Assembly: GCA_034509925.1 (NCBI GenBank)
Contig: CM067527.1
Span: forward strand, 8,622,001 to 8,686,000
Reading direction: 5' to 3'
Source of the DNA: Hirudinaria manillensis
Taxonomy: Eukaryota > Annelida > Clitellata > Hirudinida > Hirudinidae
Length of the DNA stretch: 64,000 nt
Shown: piece after piece, positions 41,501 through 52,147 of the stretch
Layout: each line of letters opens with the position of its first letter
Position numbering within the stretch: the stretch's first letter is position 1
Notes under the pieces: model-generated
What the model saw: only the letters and a program-made list of their open reading frames with translations
Told to the model about the DNA's origin: nothing
Databases searched by the model: none
Program-made: the position numbers and the translations under genes

Positions 41501-44500
41501 GAAGGTAAGATTTTTTGGAAGAATCAGATGAGTGAAAAGAAAAGTCAAGCAACAAAGCTTTAGAAGTAGAGAGAAAGCAGGAAAAACCAAGGATGCAGGC
41601 AAGCACCAATGATCATCTAATGGCGTCGATTGTGAAAACACAGAATTTGAAAACTAACAATTTTTCTAAGATTTATAACTTTAAATTACCCATCACTGAA
41701 CATTTTACAGAAAAATATTTTCAATAAATAATAAATCTTCATATTTATAGAGCAATGACTATATATAAAACGAACCAATAATATTTGAATTATTAAATCA
41801 CTATTAATGCTTTTATAAAATGGAGAAAATTAGAAACAGTAGAGAATTGAAACTTTTTTGACAACCCTACATCTATATAAATGATGCTATTCCTAAAAGT
41901 GAATGGAAAATCTAGCTTAACTTCTGTTAATTTTTGTAATGCAGATCAAGTTCTGAACTTATAGATATGTACCTAAAAACTACACTTCAAAAAATTTAAA
42001 AAGAAGTGGATGGAGTAACAATTCCACAATTTAATAAAGATGTCTTGTCAGTCACTATATCTATGGAAACTCACTTTACTCTTTCCATTGTATCTCCAAA
42101 TTTGTCCTCCAAATTATCAAAACTTGGGTAATAATAAGGTGATGGAACAATTATTTCCAAAAGGCCAGATCTGATTGATTCCATAAACCTAAAGATGACA
42201 ATTATCTGAATTGACAATTTATAAATAAATAATAGTTGATAAGACACAATATATTTAAAAACACATCAGGCATTTTGTTGTGACATGAGAGAAAATCAAG
42301 CCTTACAAACTGATTAATGTTCACATCTCTGCTTATAAAACATTGATGGAAAAATTGGAAAACATAAGTACTTGAAGTTAGAATTTAACAAAACTTGGAA
42401 TGTAAAATCCAAAGTCTTAATGGTAATTGTAGGAACACTCAAAACACCATATGGTACAATGATATTCAGTCATCAAGAATGAGTCCCCAAAGAAGCAGAC
42501 ACTTTTACTTGGCATGGAATTATTTTTAAATAATATTTAAGTGGTGAATGAAAATGTGACTGGACAGTGTCAGATCATTTTTATTTACAAAAATGCAATA
42601 TAATAAAAAGTCACAACTCACTAACAACTTTAGCCTAGTTTGAATGCTACAACATTAATGCAAATACCCCAACAAAGGCTCAAGGCTAGCACCAGTTTAA
42701 ACTGACAGTAAGGTTATGCACATTACACAGATTTATTGTCTAGTAATTATTTCAATATTTTTTATGATATTTATATGTCTAAAAGAATCTAATTCATTGA
42801 AAAAAAAATTTGGATCGCATTATGGTTTAATATGGGTTAAAGAAGCTTTAAAGGAAATGTCTACTGAAATGATCAGCCAATTTCTACTGAATCAGAATGC
42901 TAAGTACATAGTTTTAAAGATGTTTGCCCATCACCTTAGAGTAGGGTGTCAATGAAATTTAAAAAAACGACTTTTTTATGTTTCCAACCCTGAAAAGTGT
43001 TCCATTTGATGAAAAAATACTACAGGGAAAATTTCATTAAAAAATTTTATCATTTAGAAATGCCTATATCGATTTAAAGATTTGATAGATGATTTTAACA
43101 GTTTTTATATTAAAAAACTTGTTCTGTAAAAAAATATTTGGAAATCACAATTACTTTGTAGTTTAAGATTGGTAATGTGTATTTTGTGCATGTTGCCTAA
43201 TTGTACATTGTTCTTACATGCCATGAATTAAGCAAATGTAAATGGTTTCAAAATAAACAGAGTTGGAATTTTCAGAGCTTGCTTAAATTTTGCAGATCAT
43301 TAAAAGACAGGTTCAACTTATAACAGTTCTTTATTCTTTAATTAATTTCTTTAATCTATTCTTCACTCTTTCATTAGGTCAGTTGTATCATGGAAGCATC
43401 AATCCCTTCAGCTAGTTCCTCAAAACGAGGTGTTTGGCTCATAGGAGGTATGTCTGAGAGTATGACAGGCTCAAAGCTGCCTTCGACAATACAGGTTTTG
43501 AGTCGGTTCTTCTATCTACACAAACTTCAAAAACAAACCATCCATGTCAGTGCTAAAGAAATTCTGGTTTTTTGGGCCAAAGCAAGAATTCCAACTAGCC
43601 GACAACCACATATAATTAAGAAAATAGAGAAGCTGCACCAAAAGTGGAGAGATCTCCAGAGAAATGCTCTGAAAAGAACACATTCTCAAAGGCAAAGGGA
43701 GGATGCATTCACTTCTGATATTGATTAATTATTTTATATTGCTCATGCCAATGCCCTAGATTTAATAAAGATCCCAGAAGATAGAGAATTTTTGCCAGCA
43801 TGGAGGGAGAAAGGAAGGCATGAATCTTTCAGTGGTGTGGACATGAAACTTTTTGGTGCAGAAAAGAGAAGAGACAGTAGAACCATGATGGTAGAAAAAA
43901 AGAAGGAAGTCAGAAGATGAACGTGCTTCAGAAATGATATGATAGTCACTTCAAGAGTCTGATGTCAGTGATAAATATTGCAGCTATTGGACTACACAAA
44001 TTCTGCCTTGCCTGTGCTCTCACCAAAAAAGGCAAAAGTAATCAGCTCAGATGTTGCATCATCCCCAGACCATGCTCGAGTCAGTGACCAAAATGCCACT
44101 TTCATCCAGGATCCGTCTCAACTCGTGTTGAACAAAGAGTCTGTGAGGCAAGCAAGAAAACAAAATAGAGAAATAACTACCAACAGGATAAAGGAATATT
44201 TTGATATTGATGGCCCAATGACCATAAATTGGGACACGAAGATGTTGCCTTCTCTGACTGGTAAAAATCATGTAGATTGTCTTGCAGTCATAGTAGTTGG
44301 ATCTGGTGTCATGAAATTACTTGGAGTTCCAATAACATTAAAAGAAACTGGTGAAGTACAATCAGCTCCTGTTTCCCAGCTCATTCATGACTGGGATTTA
44401 CAAGAAAGAGTCAACTTTATGTGCTTTGATACTACAGCCAGCAACACAGATAGGAAGAAAGGAGCCTGCACTTTGCTTCAACAGAAACTGCAGAAGCCTT

Positions 44501-47500
44501 TGCTACATTTGGCATGAAGACATCACATCCACGAGCTTGTTATTGCTAAAGTATTCAACCTATTAATTGAGAATGGATCCTTGGATCTTAGAAAGAAAGT
44601 TTAATGCAATTCATTTTGATACCAATTGCTTGAATTCCATCCCAGAGATGATTACAAGGAGTTGGCACTTATTTTCCTTGGTGATGACCCTAATGACGTT
44701 TATATTCATGCTCCAGGAGCATATCATAAAGCTCGATGGATGTCAAAAATAATATTTTGTCTCAAAATTTATCTATTTCAATCACATTTTCATCTGACAG
44801 TGTCTGAGTTATCTGGTCTTCAATAATTCAATTTGTTTGCAGTGAAGATTTACCTCAAAGTACACATGTGTCTCACCAGAATGTGCTCCATGAAATGATC
44901 TGCAATTGCTCAAAGATCTCCTGAGTTATAGTGGAATCAACAAGGCTGTTGCTCATTCAGCCAAAAAAAAACATTGATGAGGCATTTATGGTACTTGAGT
45001 GATGTTCTTGTTGGTCTTGCATTTTTTGATAGAATCTCTGCAGCAGAAAAAACTGAAATGACAGTTGCCTGGCAAGGACAGCCCTGCACCTTGAGCCAAT
45101 CTGGATGAAAGCATTGTAGCCCAGTTGAAGATGTCACATTTAATTTCGTCAAATACCAGAAAGTTTTTTGAGTTTATGCAGATCAAAATAGATTTTCTTA
45201 AATGTGGTCCCTCCAGCTGGGGCATGAATAAGCATTTACAATATTTCTTGCCCACAAAGTCGAACAATTGAAGGTTGTTAATGATGCTGCAGAATGTGGC
45301 ATATCCCTAATAAGATACTTTAATTCTGTACCAACTCAATACCTGCTCCAGGAATGTTGTAATGCATAGGCAACATTTTCCTGTCTAAGAAATCAATCAT
45401 TACTGAGAAACTAGCTAGTAGTGGATTTTAGTCAAATTTTTGCATTTTTTGTTGAAAGTTTGTGTTTTTTTATAATATTTTGAAGGTTAAATTGTACGAA
45501 ATTAAACAGATTTATTAAAAAAACTAAAATATTTCTTGCTATCAAAGTTAACCATGTAAAACATGCACAACATGTAATTTCTGATATTATAAGCAATGTT
45601 TAAGTACTGTGGGATGTTCAAGATTCTAAAGGCAGTTCTAAATGGCATTTGATTTACCTAAAATTTTGTGTATAGCCTTAGAAATGTAAAAGGAACAAAT
45701 TTCTGGGATGGGAACAAACAATTTAAAAAAAATTTTTTAATTGGCACCCCACCTTTAGAGGCACTTGGGAAAGGCAGATTAGAACAATTAGAGCAATTCT
45801 AGGGTCTGTCGTTAAGCAGTATCTAAACTATGCCCATTTCAATTTTTCATTCAAAGATTTTGGATGCCTTGGATCAAGGGTAGGTGAAAATTAATGTCTT
45901 CTTGGATCTTGCAAAAACTTTTGACACTGTGGATCAAGCTTAGTCACCACAGAGTCAGATGCAGATGTCTGGATTGGTATTGAAGTTATCTGCATAATCG
46001 AAGCCAGCTTGTCTCTTGTACAATAACCTCTACTCGTCTGAAGAACCAGTTACTTTGGGAGTGCCACAGGGCTCTGCGCTGCACCCCTTGCTTTTTCTCA
46101 TTTATGTTCATGATTTATGCAATTCTTCAAAGATTCTAAAATTTTTGTAGTTTGCAGATGATACAACTATATTTATGTCTGATATTACAAGAATTCGTGA
46201 TATCAAGAATATTGAACTTGAAGGACTGGCTGACTGGTGAAAAAAATTGTGTTTGGATGATCTTTCTATTTCTATCACTGGCACTTTAGCTCATACGGCA
46301 TCTTCTAAATTTCTTGGGGTTATCATATATGATCATCTTTCTTTTAAATCTCACATCAATCACATAGTCAAAAAGATCTCCAGCAATATTGGCCTAAATT
46401 CATATATTCAACAATACATTACTTCAAAAATAGCTATTACATTACTCCCCCATATATCCAAATCCAAATTATCGTAACTAAATCTGGATATTACATTACT
46501 CCGCTAAATTATATCCTTTATTTATTCTTTAAAAGAATGTCTGTGTATAGCCTCGCATTTACCATTTAACTCTCACCCGGATATTATTTTCAAAAAATTC
46601 AAATTATTTAAAATTCACTAAATAAATCAATCATCACATATTGCCTGCATCATTCCAGCATATGTTCTCAAAAGTCTCATCCTTCCATTCACATAATATT
46701 CGTTCATCTTGGGATTACAGAACCACTTTTGCTATATCTATTAGATGCCACTCTATAATTTGCTTTGGACCAACTGTTTATTCTAGTATTCCAGCTTATA
46801 TATCTGATTAACCTAATCTTTGCTCTTTCAAACGTCTTTACAAACAATTAATTATTGATTCATCATTGCTTTCATAGTTTAATATTCACCCTGTTCATTT
46901 TTGCTTCACTTAAAGTTATCATTCATGTAGAACATCCACCAGCAGGAATCTTCCCTTAGGATGGTTTCTTTCAATCTTTTGTTTTGAAAAAACTGAAAGT
47001 CTAATAAATAAAGTTCAATAATGAAGTATTCAGAATATTGATGACTGAAGTAGAAGCAACTGTCAATTCCAGACCATTGACAGTGGAAACCATTCATGAT
47101 CCAGAGAGTTTAATTCCATTAATTCCAAATGCTTTTTTGACTATGAAAGCAAAGTTTATTATGACTACACTAGGTAACTTTCCAGAAACAGATATCCATT
47201 GTTGTAAAAGATGGAGAAAGGTACTGCATGTAGCTAACAAATTCTGGTCAAGATGGAGAAGAGGGCATCTATTATCATTGCAATCAAGAAGCAAAGACAC
47301 CAAGATCAGAAGGAAGTTCAAGGAAGGAGATAGTAAATTAACAATCATTACATTATTTAAAATTCACTAAATAATTATTTCAGTCACTCAGAACTTAATG
47401 ATAAAATTTTTGATTATTTGGAGGAAAAGAATTAAATCTTTACTTTAATATGTTGTGATGTCATAAAATAAATTTATAATTTGTTCACCCTTGGTCGAAA

Positions 47501-50500
47501 TGTTTAAATTGATTTCTATAATCTCAGATAGAAAAATCAGTTATCTGACACAACTAAAAATCCTATGTCTACATCACTTAAATATTAGGTTCAAGCTACC
47601 TTGTCTGAATATCCACAATGGTCTTGTTGACAAAACTTTGGTCATCAATCTATGAATAAAATACTTGCTCCAATTAATAATTATCAAAATAACTTGAATT
47701 CATTATTGTATAAATGAAGTTCATGGCATGAATATAATTGTAAAAAAAGAACTCACCTCACAAATTGAAACAACAACCAACACATCTTCCTTCTCAGTCT
47801 CACTCAAACTGTAGATTAATGAATCCAGTGTGTTCATTAAATAACTCTCTTGATTTCTTTTAATTGTTGGTACACCAATCACCAGAGAAACTTTAAAGTC
47901 AAAAGCTAGACTTAAATTAAAATATTAGCAACAATTTTATGGAACACTCCCATGCAGAATGGAAATTTGTTTGAGATACCCAGTTCCAACTTTTTAAATT
48001 TCTCATCAACTTTCCATTGTTAAAAAAAAATTATTTTATTATGCAGATTTTATTTTTTTCAAATCCAGCTAGAGCTAAAAAATAACTGTTTTCAATGTAA
48101 TAATTAGGCAAAGAGTGAAACCCAAGACATAAGTGTGCTTCATGAAGCAAGAGGAACTCATACGACTGTGGAGATAATCGATGATAGAGTTTCTTGTAGA
48201 GCAAAACATTGGGGAGAAGACCCAACCTGAAGAGGTGAGAACCTCAGTGGCTAATGCTAGTTTGGCATTCGGAGTTCCTTAGCAAAGAAGACCAGGACCC
48301 ATCACTAATATTTAGAAAAACTCTTCTTTAAAATCAATTGCCTATGTGATATTGAGGATTATGTCAATAACTGTAGGAGACTACACCATCTTAACAGAAA
48401 ATCTCCCATTGGAATCAGAAAATATTTTAAATGCTTGGATTTCATCAGTAGTCAGTTTCTCAAAATGGTGTCTGCTTGAGGACTATTTGGCACTAATAAA
48501 TGACAAATCAAAGAGAGAAGTGGAAATTCAAGCATTCTAAAAATTCTAAAGAAAAATACAACTGGCCACTCATCAGCTGTTTTATGTTCATTAATGAGGA
48601 TTTTTCCTAAAAACAAAAATGTTTTTGAAATGTAATAAATTTGAGAAATGGAATTATATAAATGTCTTGGTCTTTGTCTCTGTTACTCTCGAAATTGTGT
48701 CTCATCCTTACCTGTCTCGGGACATCACCTTCAACTCATCTCACCTCTCATTTAATGTCTTGGTCTTGCCCTCAGAAATGTTGTCAGCCATGACTATTAC
48801 TGATGCATGCAGGAACATGCTACCTAAACCAAACCATGCATGTGAACTCTCAAGCTTCACATACTCCAAAGAGACTAAGGTGAAGAGCAAATAAATTTGC
48901 AAAAACATTATGGAAGAAACAATTTATAATCAGATGAGAAGGTAAGGCAAGAGGAGCACAGATAATAAGATCAAAGTTCTTGGAAAAATCTTGGAATCAA
49001 ACTTCAAAGACCCTTACCAATATGGAAAATCATTGCTCAACCTCCAAAGCATCAAGCACCAAGAAAAGGAAGGGGAGGAGGAAATCAACAAAGTCCCACT
49101 GCTAGGAAAATTCAAGGTATAGATGTTGCCAATTGTTCTGCTCCAGGACTCTTATCATTGCTAAACCTCTATAAGATTAGCCTTTCTTTTTATAGTCACT
49201 GGAGAAGCATCAGCTGCAGGATCAGGATATATCCTGGATCTCCACTAGGGTTGCCATCAGTAGTTTTTTGCAACAAAAGTATATCTGACATTAAGATCCA
49301 TTGTCAATGACAAGATAGGAAAGAACAGAACACAGCTAATGATCCACAATTCTGTTGATGCAAGAATCTGTGAGATTATGCCACAGCTGAGATCAGGAGG
49401 AAGGAGGTTCACCTAAAAAAGATTATAAAATTTCCACTGCTAGGAAAATTCAAGGTATAGATGTTGCCAATTGTTCTGCTCCAGGACTCTTATCGTTGCT
49501 AAACCTCTATAAGATTAGCCTTTCTTTTTATAGTCACTGGAGAAGCATCAGCTGCAGGATCAGGATATATCCTGGATCTCCACTAGGGTTGCCATCAGTA
49601 GTTTTTTGCAACAAAAGTATATCTGACATTAAGATCCATTGTCAATGACAAGATAGGAAAGAACAGAACACAGCTAATGATCCACAATTCTGTTGATGCA
49701 AGAATCTGTGAGATCATGCCACTGCTGAGATCAGGAGGAAGGAGGTTCACCTAAAAAAAATTATAAAATTGAAAGAAGCCCTGAGGTTAAAGGAAATAAA
49801 GGGTATGATCAAGAGTAACAATTATTGCAATAATTGGTATAAATATCACATGTAATAAAATATGACTAAAAATTATAAGTAAACCTTATAGCAAGTGCTA
49901 TAAGCCACCAGCCCATTTGAGGATACTCTGAGATATTCCAAGTTAGAGAATATATTGATATTAAACCTTCCTGAATCATGAAACTTATGACTTATAAATA
50001 ATAATTATTTCCATCTGCCAAAGTTGCATGTAGAATGAAACATTTAATTAAAATAAATCATAGTAGTACCTCCATACCGACTTTGAGACAGTTTGAACCA
50101 TGGTTGAATAGCATTGGGCATCTCTTTAAGATGGGGCAAATAAGTGTAAATATTGGGTAGACTCAAATCATGGCTGAATGGAACACTATGCAGGGTGGGA
50201 TCTGATGTGGAAAACATTTCTTCTGTGCCATTAACTGATTTATGACTTTGAGAGAAGCTGTATACATTGCTTGTCATTATGCAGAGATAAAATAAATAAT
50301 GAATAAATAATATAATTTCCAACTTTAATCCTAGGTCATTTTTCTCCAACTTTTCATAAATTAATAGCTGAGATTTTAGCTTAAACATGGTGATTTCATG
50401 TTGTTGGTTCAAAGATTCTATATATTTCAAACGATTTCTTGTATCTAATAGATTTTTTTCTAATTCTTCAATGCTTGATTTATCTAAATTGAAAAAATAT

Positions 50501-50625
50501 ATATTAGAGGCATTAAATGTAACATTAAATGTCTAATCAACAGAACCTGAAATTAATGTGAACCACATAATAAAGATGGAAGAGATGATAATGGTCCATA
50601 CCAAAGTTCTAACTATTAACCTCAT
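32580..50625 (-). CDS. MGAT4: GnT-IV (alpha-1,3-mannosyl-glycoprotein beta-1,4-GlcNAc-transferase), eleven exons
   Basis: Exons (minus): 50625-50547, 50483-50070, 47890-47757, 47649-47600, 42188-42075, 36449-36374, 35938-35824, 35761-35631, 34545-34438, 34384-34191, 32811-32580. All junctions are GT-AG and in phase, giving 1647 nt (548 residues), like human MGAT4B. It is a Golgi type II enzyme that adds the beta-1,4 branch to N-glycans. It has a short cytoplasmic start MRLIV, a membrane anchor at about residues 3-22, and a coiled stem at 27-76. The catalytic part runs from about 165: [30 protein letters not shown] at 290-293 as the metal-binding acidic motif, [15 protein letters not shown] and DWLLDHLLY. 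Then [17 protein letters not shown], and the C-terminal lectin-like domain from NPPANVFTS through FNTSVEVLP to the end VILSEVR. The end could instead splice at 32589. Residues 82-101 are oddly hydrophobic and might be a retained small intron. Confidence 0.93.
36062..36320 (+). repeat. tRNA-derived SINE-like repeat, copy 1
   Basis: Shares GGTAAAAAG-CAA, CACGTTCAATACCCAGCC (RNA polymerase III B-box-like) and the following ATAC-x-TA block with 41221-41415. Lies in an MGAT4 intron immediately left of an exon (36449-36374). The A box is degraded. The end is approximate. Confidence 0.4.
36450..37742. other. MGAT4 intron, two copies of an unassigned repeat
   Basis: The minus strand is open at 37222-36959 (87 codons, with [15 protein letters not shown]). 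Weaker related wording (FLHVLVG-GTLKDWL) is readable at about 37440-37380, so the segment seems to be repeated. Family unknown, probably transposon-derived. Confidence 0.3.
37743..37905 (-). mobile_element. Tigger-like element end, copy 4
   Basis: Starts CAGTCAAATCTCGCTACTAT at 37745, matching the terminal inverted repeat of the copy at 56906. It continues with inverted copies of the right-hand sequences of copies 1 and 2 (CAAGTTACCCATCAGCTCAGT). Only about 160 bp remain. It abuts the LINE remnant beginning at about 37890. Confidence 0.6.
37890..39790 (-). mobile_element. Jockey/CR1-type LINE remnant with ORF1 and endonuclease
   Basis: Minus-strand LINE. ORF1 C-terminal part at 39316-39035: [37 protein letters not shown], the conserved end of nucleic-acid-binding ORF1 proteins. 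The ORF2 endonuclease start is at 38840-38595: [40 protein letters not shown] later ORF2 stretch is at 38079-37882 ([20 protein letters not shown]), ahead of the missing RT. It is interrupted between ORF1 and ORF2 by a 3' fragment of another LINE. It contains stops and lies in an MGAT4 intron. Confidence 0.7.
38874..38945 (-). mobile_element. 3' tail fragment of the (GAATT)n LINE
   Basis: The reverse complement reads TCCTAGGACTTGGATAAAAAAGG, then CACTTAAAATATTGGAGG and AATTGAATTGAAT. It matches the 3' end of the LINE at 17940-17997. A very short 5'-truncated insertion inside the older LINE (37.9-39.8 kb). Confidence 0.75.
39791..41220. other. MGAT4 intron, nothing recognised
   Basis: AT-rich with short random frames only. 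Confidence 0.4.
41221..41415 (+). repeat. tRNA-derived SINE, copy 2
   Basis: The head looks like a tRNA gene: GTGCGGGATGGCTGAATGG (A-box-like TGGCTGAATGG), then GTGTTCGTTACCCAGCC (B-box-like), followed by a unique body ending near CTTTCTTAATAAAG. It lacks a closing acceptor stem, so it is a SINE and not a tRNA gene. A related copy lies at 36062-36320. Confidence 0.55.
41416..43389. other. MGAT4 intron with exon 42188-42075
   Basis: Apart from the MGAT4 exon, only AT-rich sequence is seen. The plus-strand frame 42716-42955 is hydrophobic at its start and unmatched. Confidence 0.4.
43390..45380 (+). pseudogene. Transposase-like protein relic (hAT-like 'FDTTASNTG' family)
   Basis: Split plus-strand coding relic inside an MGAT4 intron. 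43390-43728 encodes a Lys/Arg-rich N-terminal region. 43978-44517 gives [30 protein letters not shown] and [20 protein letters not shown], then (after a frame change) [18 protein letters not shown] and [23 protein letters not shown] last part at 45170-45310 reads [17 protein letters not shown] and [18 protein letters not shown]. This sequence set occurs as a multicopy uncharacterised family in invertebrate genomes, probably a DNA-transposon transposase. Stops at about 44515, 44830 and later show decay. Confidence 0.65.
45790..46905 (+). pseudogene. LINE reverse-transcriptase relic (CR1/Jockey-like)
   Basis: Heavily mutated RT. It shows [11 protein letters not shown] (about 45900-45930), [20 protein letters not shown] (46060-46115), [11 protein letters not shown] (about 46150-46185) with the catalytic D-D, and a better-kept end at 46247-46477: [29 protein letters not shown]. 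The 3' region (46830-46905, TTCATCATTGCTTTCATAG) recurs around 52110-52147 and 54931-55050, which flank the 52-kb LINE. Confidence 0.7.
47030..47370 (+). pseudogene. BEL/Pao integrase C-terminal relic
   Basis: Translation [14 protein letters not shown], then [10 protein letters not shown] and [20 protein letters not shown]. This is the signature end of BEL/Pao-type integrases (the E of the DDE triad lies in the first motif, followed by 'N-x-R-P-L' and 'F-W-x-R-W'). Only about 110 codons remain, with no LTR or RT nearby. It lies between MGAT4 exons 42188-42075 and 47649-47600. Confidence 0.75.
48226..49095. other. MGAT4 intron, unassigned plus-strand frames
   Basis: 48346-48540 and 48619-48894 are open but unmatched. 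48961-49130 reads [20 protein letters not shown] and onward, ending at a donor-like AAG-GTATAG. This might be a decayed retroelement or pseudo-exon. Confidence 0.25.
49096..49771. repeat. 338-bp direct tandem duplication
   Basis: 49096-49433 is repeated at 49434-49771 with only a few substitutions (for example ATCATTG/ATCGTTG, GATTATGCCACA/GATCATGCCACT, AAAAAAG/AAAAAAA). Both copies begin CCACTGCTAGGAAAATTCAA and end ACCTAAAAAA-ATTATAAAATT. Located in the MGAT4 intron between 50070 and 47890. High identity implies a recent duplication. Its content is unassigned. Confidence 0.95.
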
Positions 50626-52147
50626 AATGCTAAGGGATCTAAAAAAAAAAGAAATAAATATTATGGATATATAGAGGATAACAAATCCCACCAGATACCA
50701 AATATTATATGATTCATGTCTATCTACCAGATCCAAATTGAATACTTATAATAAGTCCATCATAATTACAGTTAAGTAGGTTAATGGGAGAAATATTAGC
50801 TGGTTGTACTGTTTTCTGAGAGTGTCACTAGAGGTACTGAACAATTGCAATACCACTTGATGGTAAATTTCTAAACAGATTATTTTAGAAGCCTCTTATG
50901 TCCATTATTAAGTGAAAGCCCTCAGGAGCTTTCAGAATATAACTAGCCTTTGATTAAGTTTTGCAATCTAGCCAGAAAAATATTTTTGTACTTTTAGCAT
51001 TATTCCACTAACAGCTCAAAATCTTATAACAGTTTTATAGACTTTTATTTTGAATTATTATATACATAGGTCCAAAAAAGTTTAAATTAAATTTTTTACT
51101 TCACCGCCCATAGACTTGTTCCTAAGAAAATAAACCAATATTTATTATATATATTTAGAGATAATGTAATGAGGTGGTCTTGTTAAAAACATATGATAAA
51201 TATCAATTTGTGCAGACTTGGCAAGTCAGTCATTTATAATGAGACAAAATATCAAATGTTTATTTATCAAAGTTCATGCATGGGTCAATCAGCCCATCAG
51301 ATGTTAATGGGCCCATCGAAACTACAAGAAAAACATAAAATTTGCTTCAAATCGAAAAGAAATCATAACTCATAAGTTCTTTCATAACAAAATTTGCTCT
51401 ATAGTTTTCAAATATATTAATTATCAGACTCAACAACATGCCAGAGCAAATTGTTCCAGCTTTACTTTTTTCTATGTTAGAAAAAAAATTATTCTACAGT
51501 CCTTGCATGCAAAATGTGATAAATTTCTGGTCGTGGTGACTGATTTTTCCATATTCCTATCTGGACAAAGACAAGCAAACCAAAAAATAATTTAACATTG
51601 TTTTTTCTTTTACTTATTTACTTATCAGACTTAATTACTAAGGAAATAATATTTCCCATACTTACATGGGAAGTTTTTGATATAACAAAGCAGACTGGAA
51701 CATTCAGTTGGATGACTAGTAGTCATAGACCTGTATCAGAAGTTTTTGTTAAAAAGAACTGATCTCTGCATTAAGAGGTTGAATCTAGAAACTGATGGCA
51801 CACAACATGATACAAAAAGAACATTGACATTGTAGTGATAGATAAAACAAAAATAATGAGAAGTCCTGAATTCACTATCATCAATGACCAATCAATTTTT
51901 TTTCGCTAGTTTGAAATCTTCACTTGCCTTTCCAAATATCCAAAGATATTTTCAAGAATGATTGGGGCAAAGTATGAATGGAAAAGAATGTTTTTGGATT
52001 AGATGCAGCAAACAAAATTGTGAAAAGTACCTCTTTTCAATACTAAGTAAAAGTACTTTGTTACCTCTAAAAAATTTGCTTAAATATCATAATTTCAAAA
52101 ATATGTGTAAACAGTTAATTGTAGATTCATCATTACTTTCATAATTT
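50626..52147. other. 5' flank of MGAT4 and LINE 3' remnant
   Basis: Probable MGAT4 upstream region. No promoter element was identified. From about 51960 to 52147 a plus-strand relic (LLKYHNFKNMCKQLIVDSSL) matches the LINE 3' region at 46800-46880; it is the left half of the target of the LINE at 52148. Confidence 0.35.

Noticed and set aside
44937-45267. Minus-strand frames of 71 and 93 codons
   Set aside because: Antisense to the last part of the transposase-like relic, which is readable on the plus strand.
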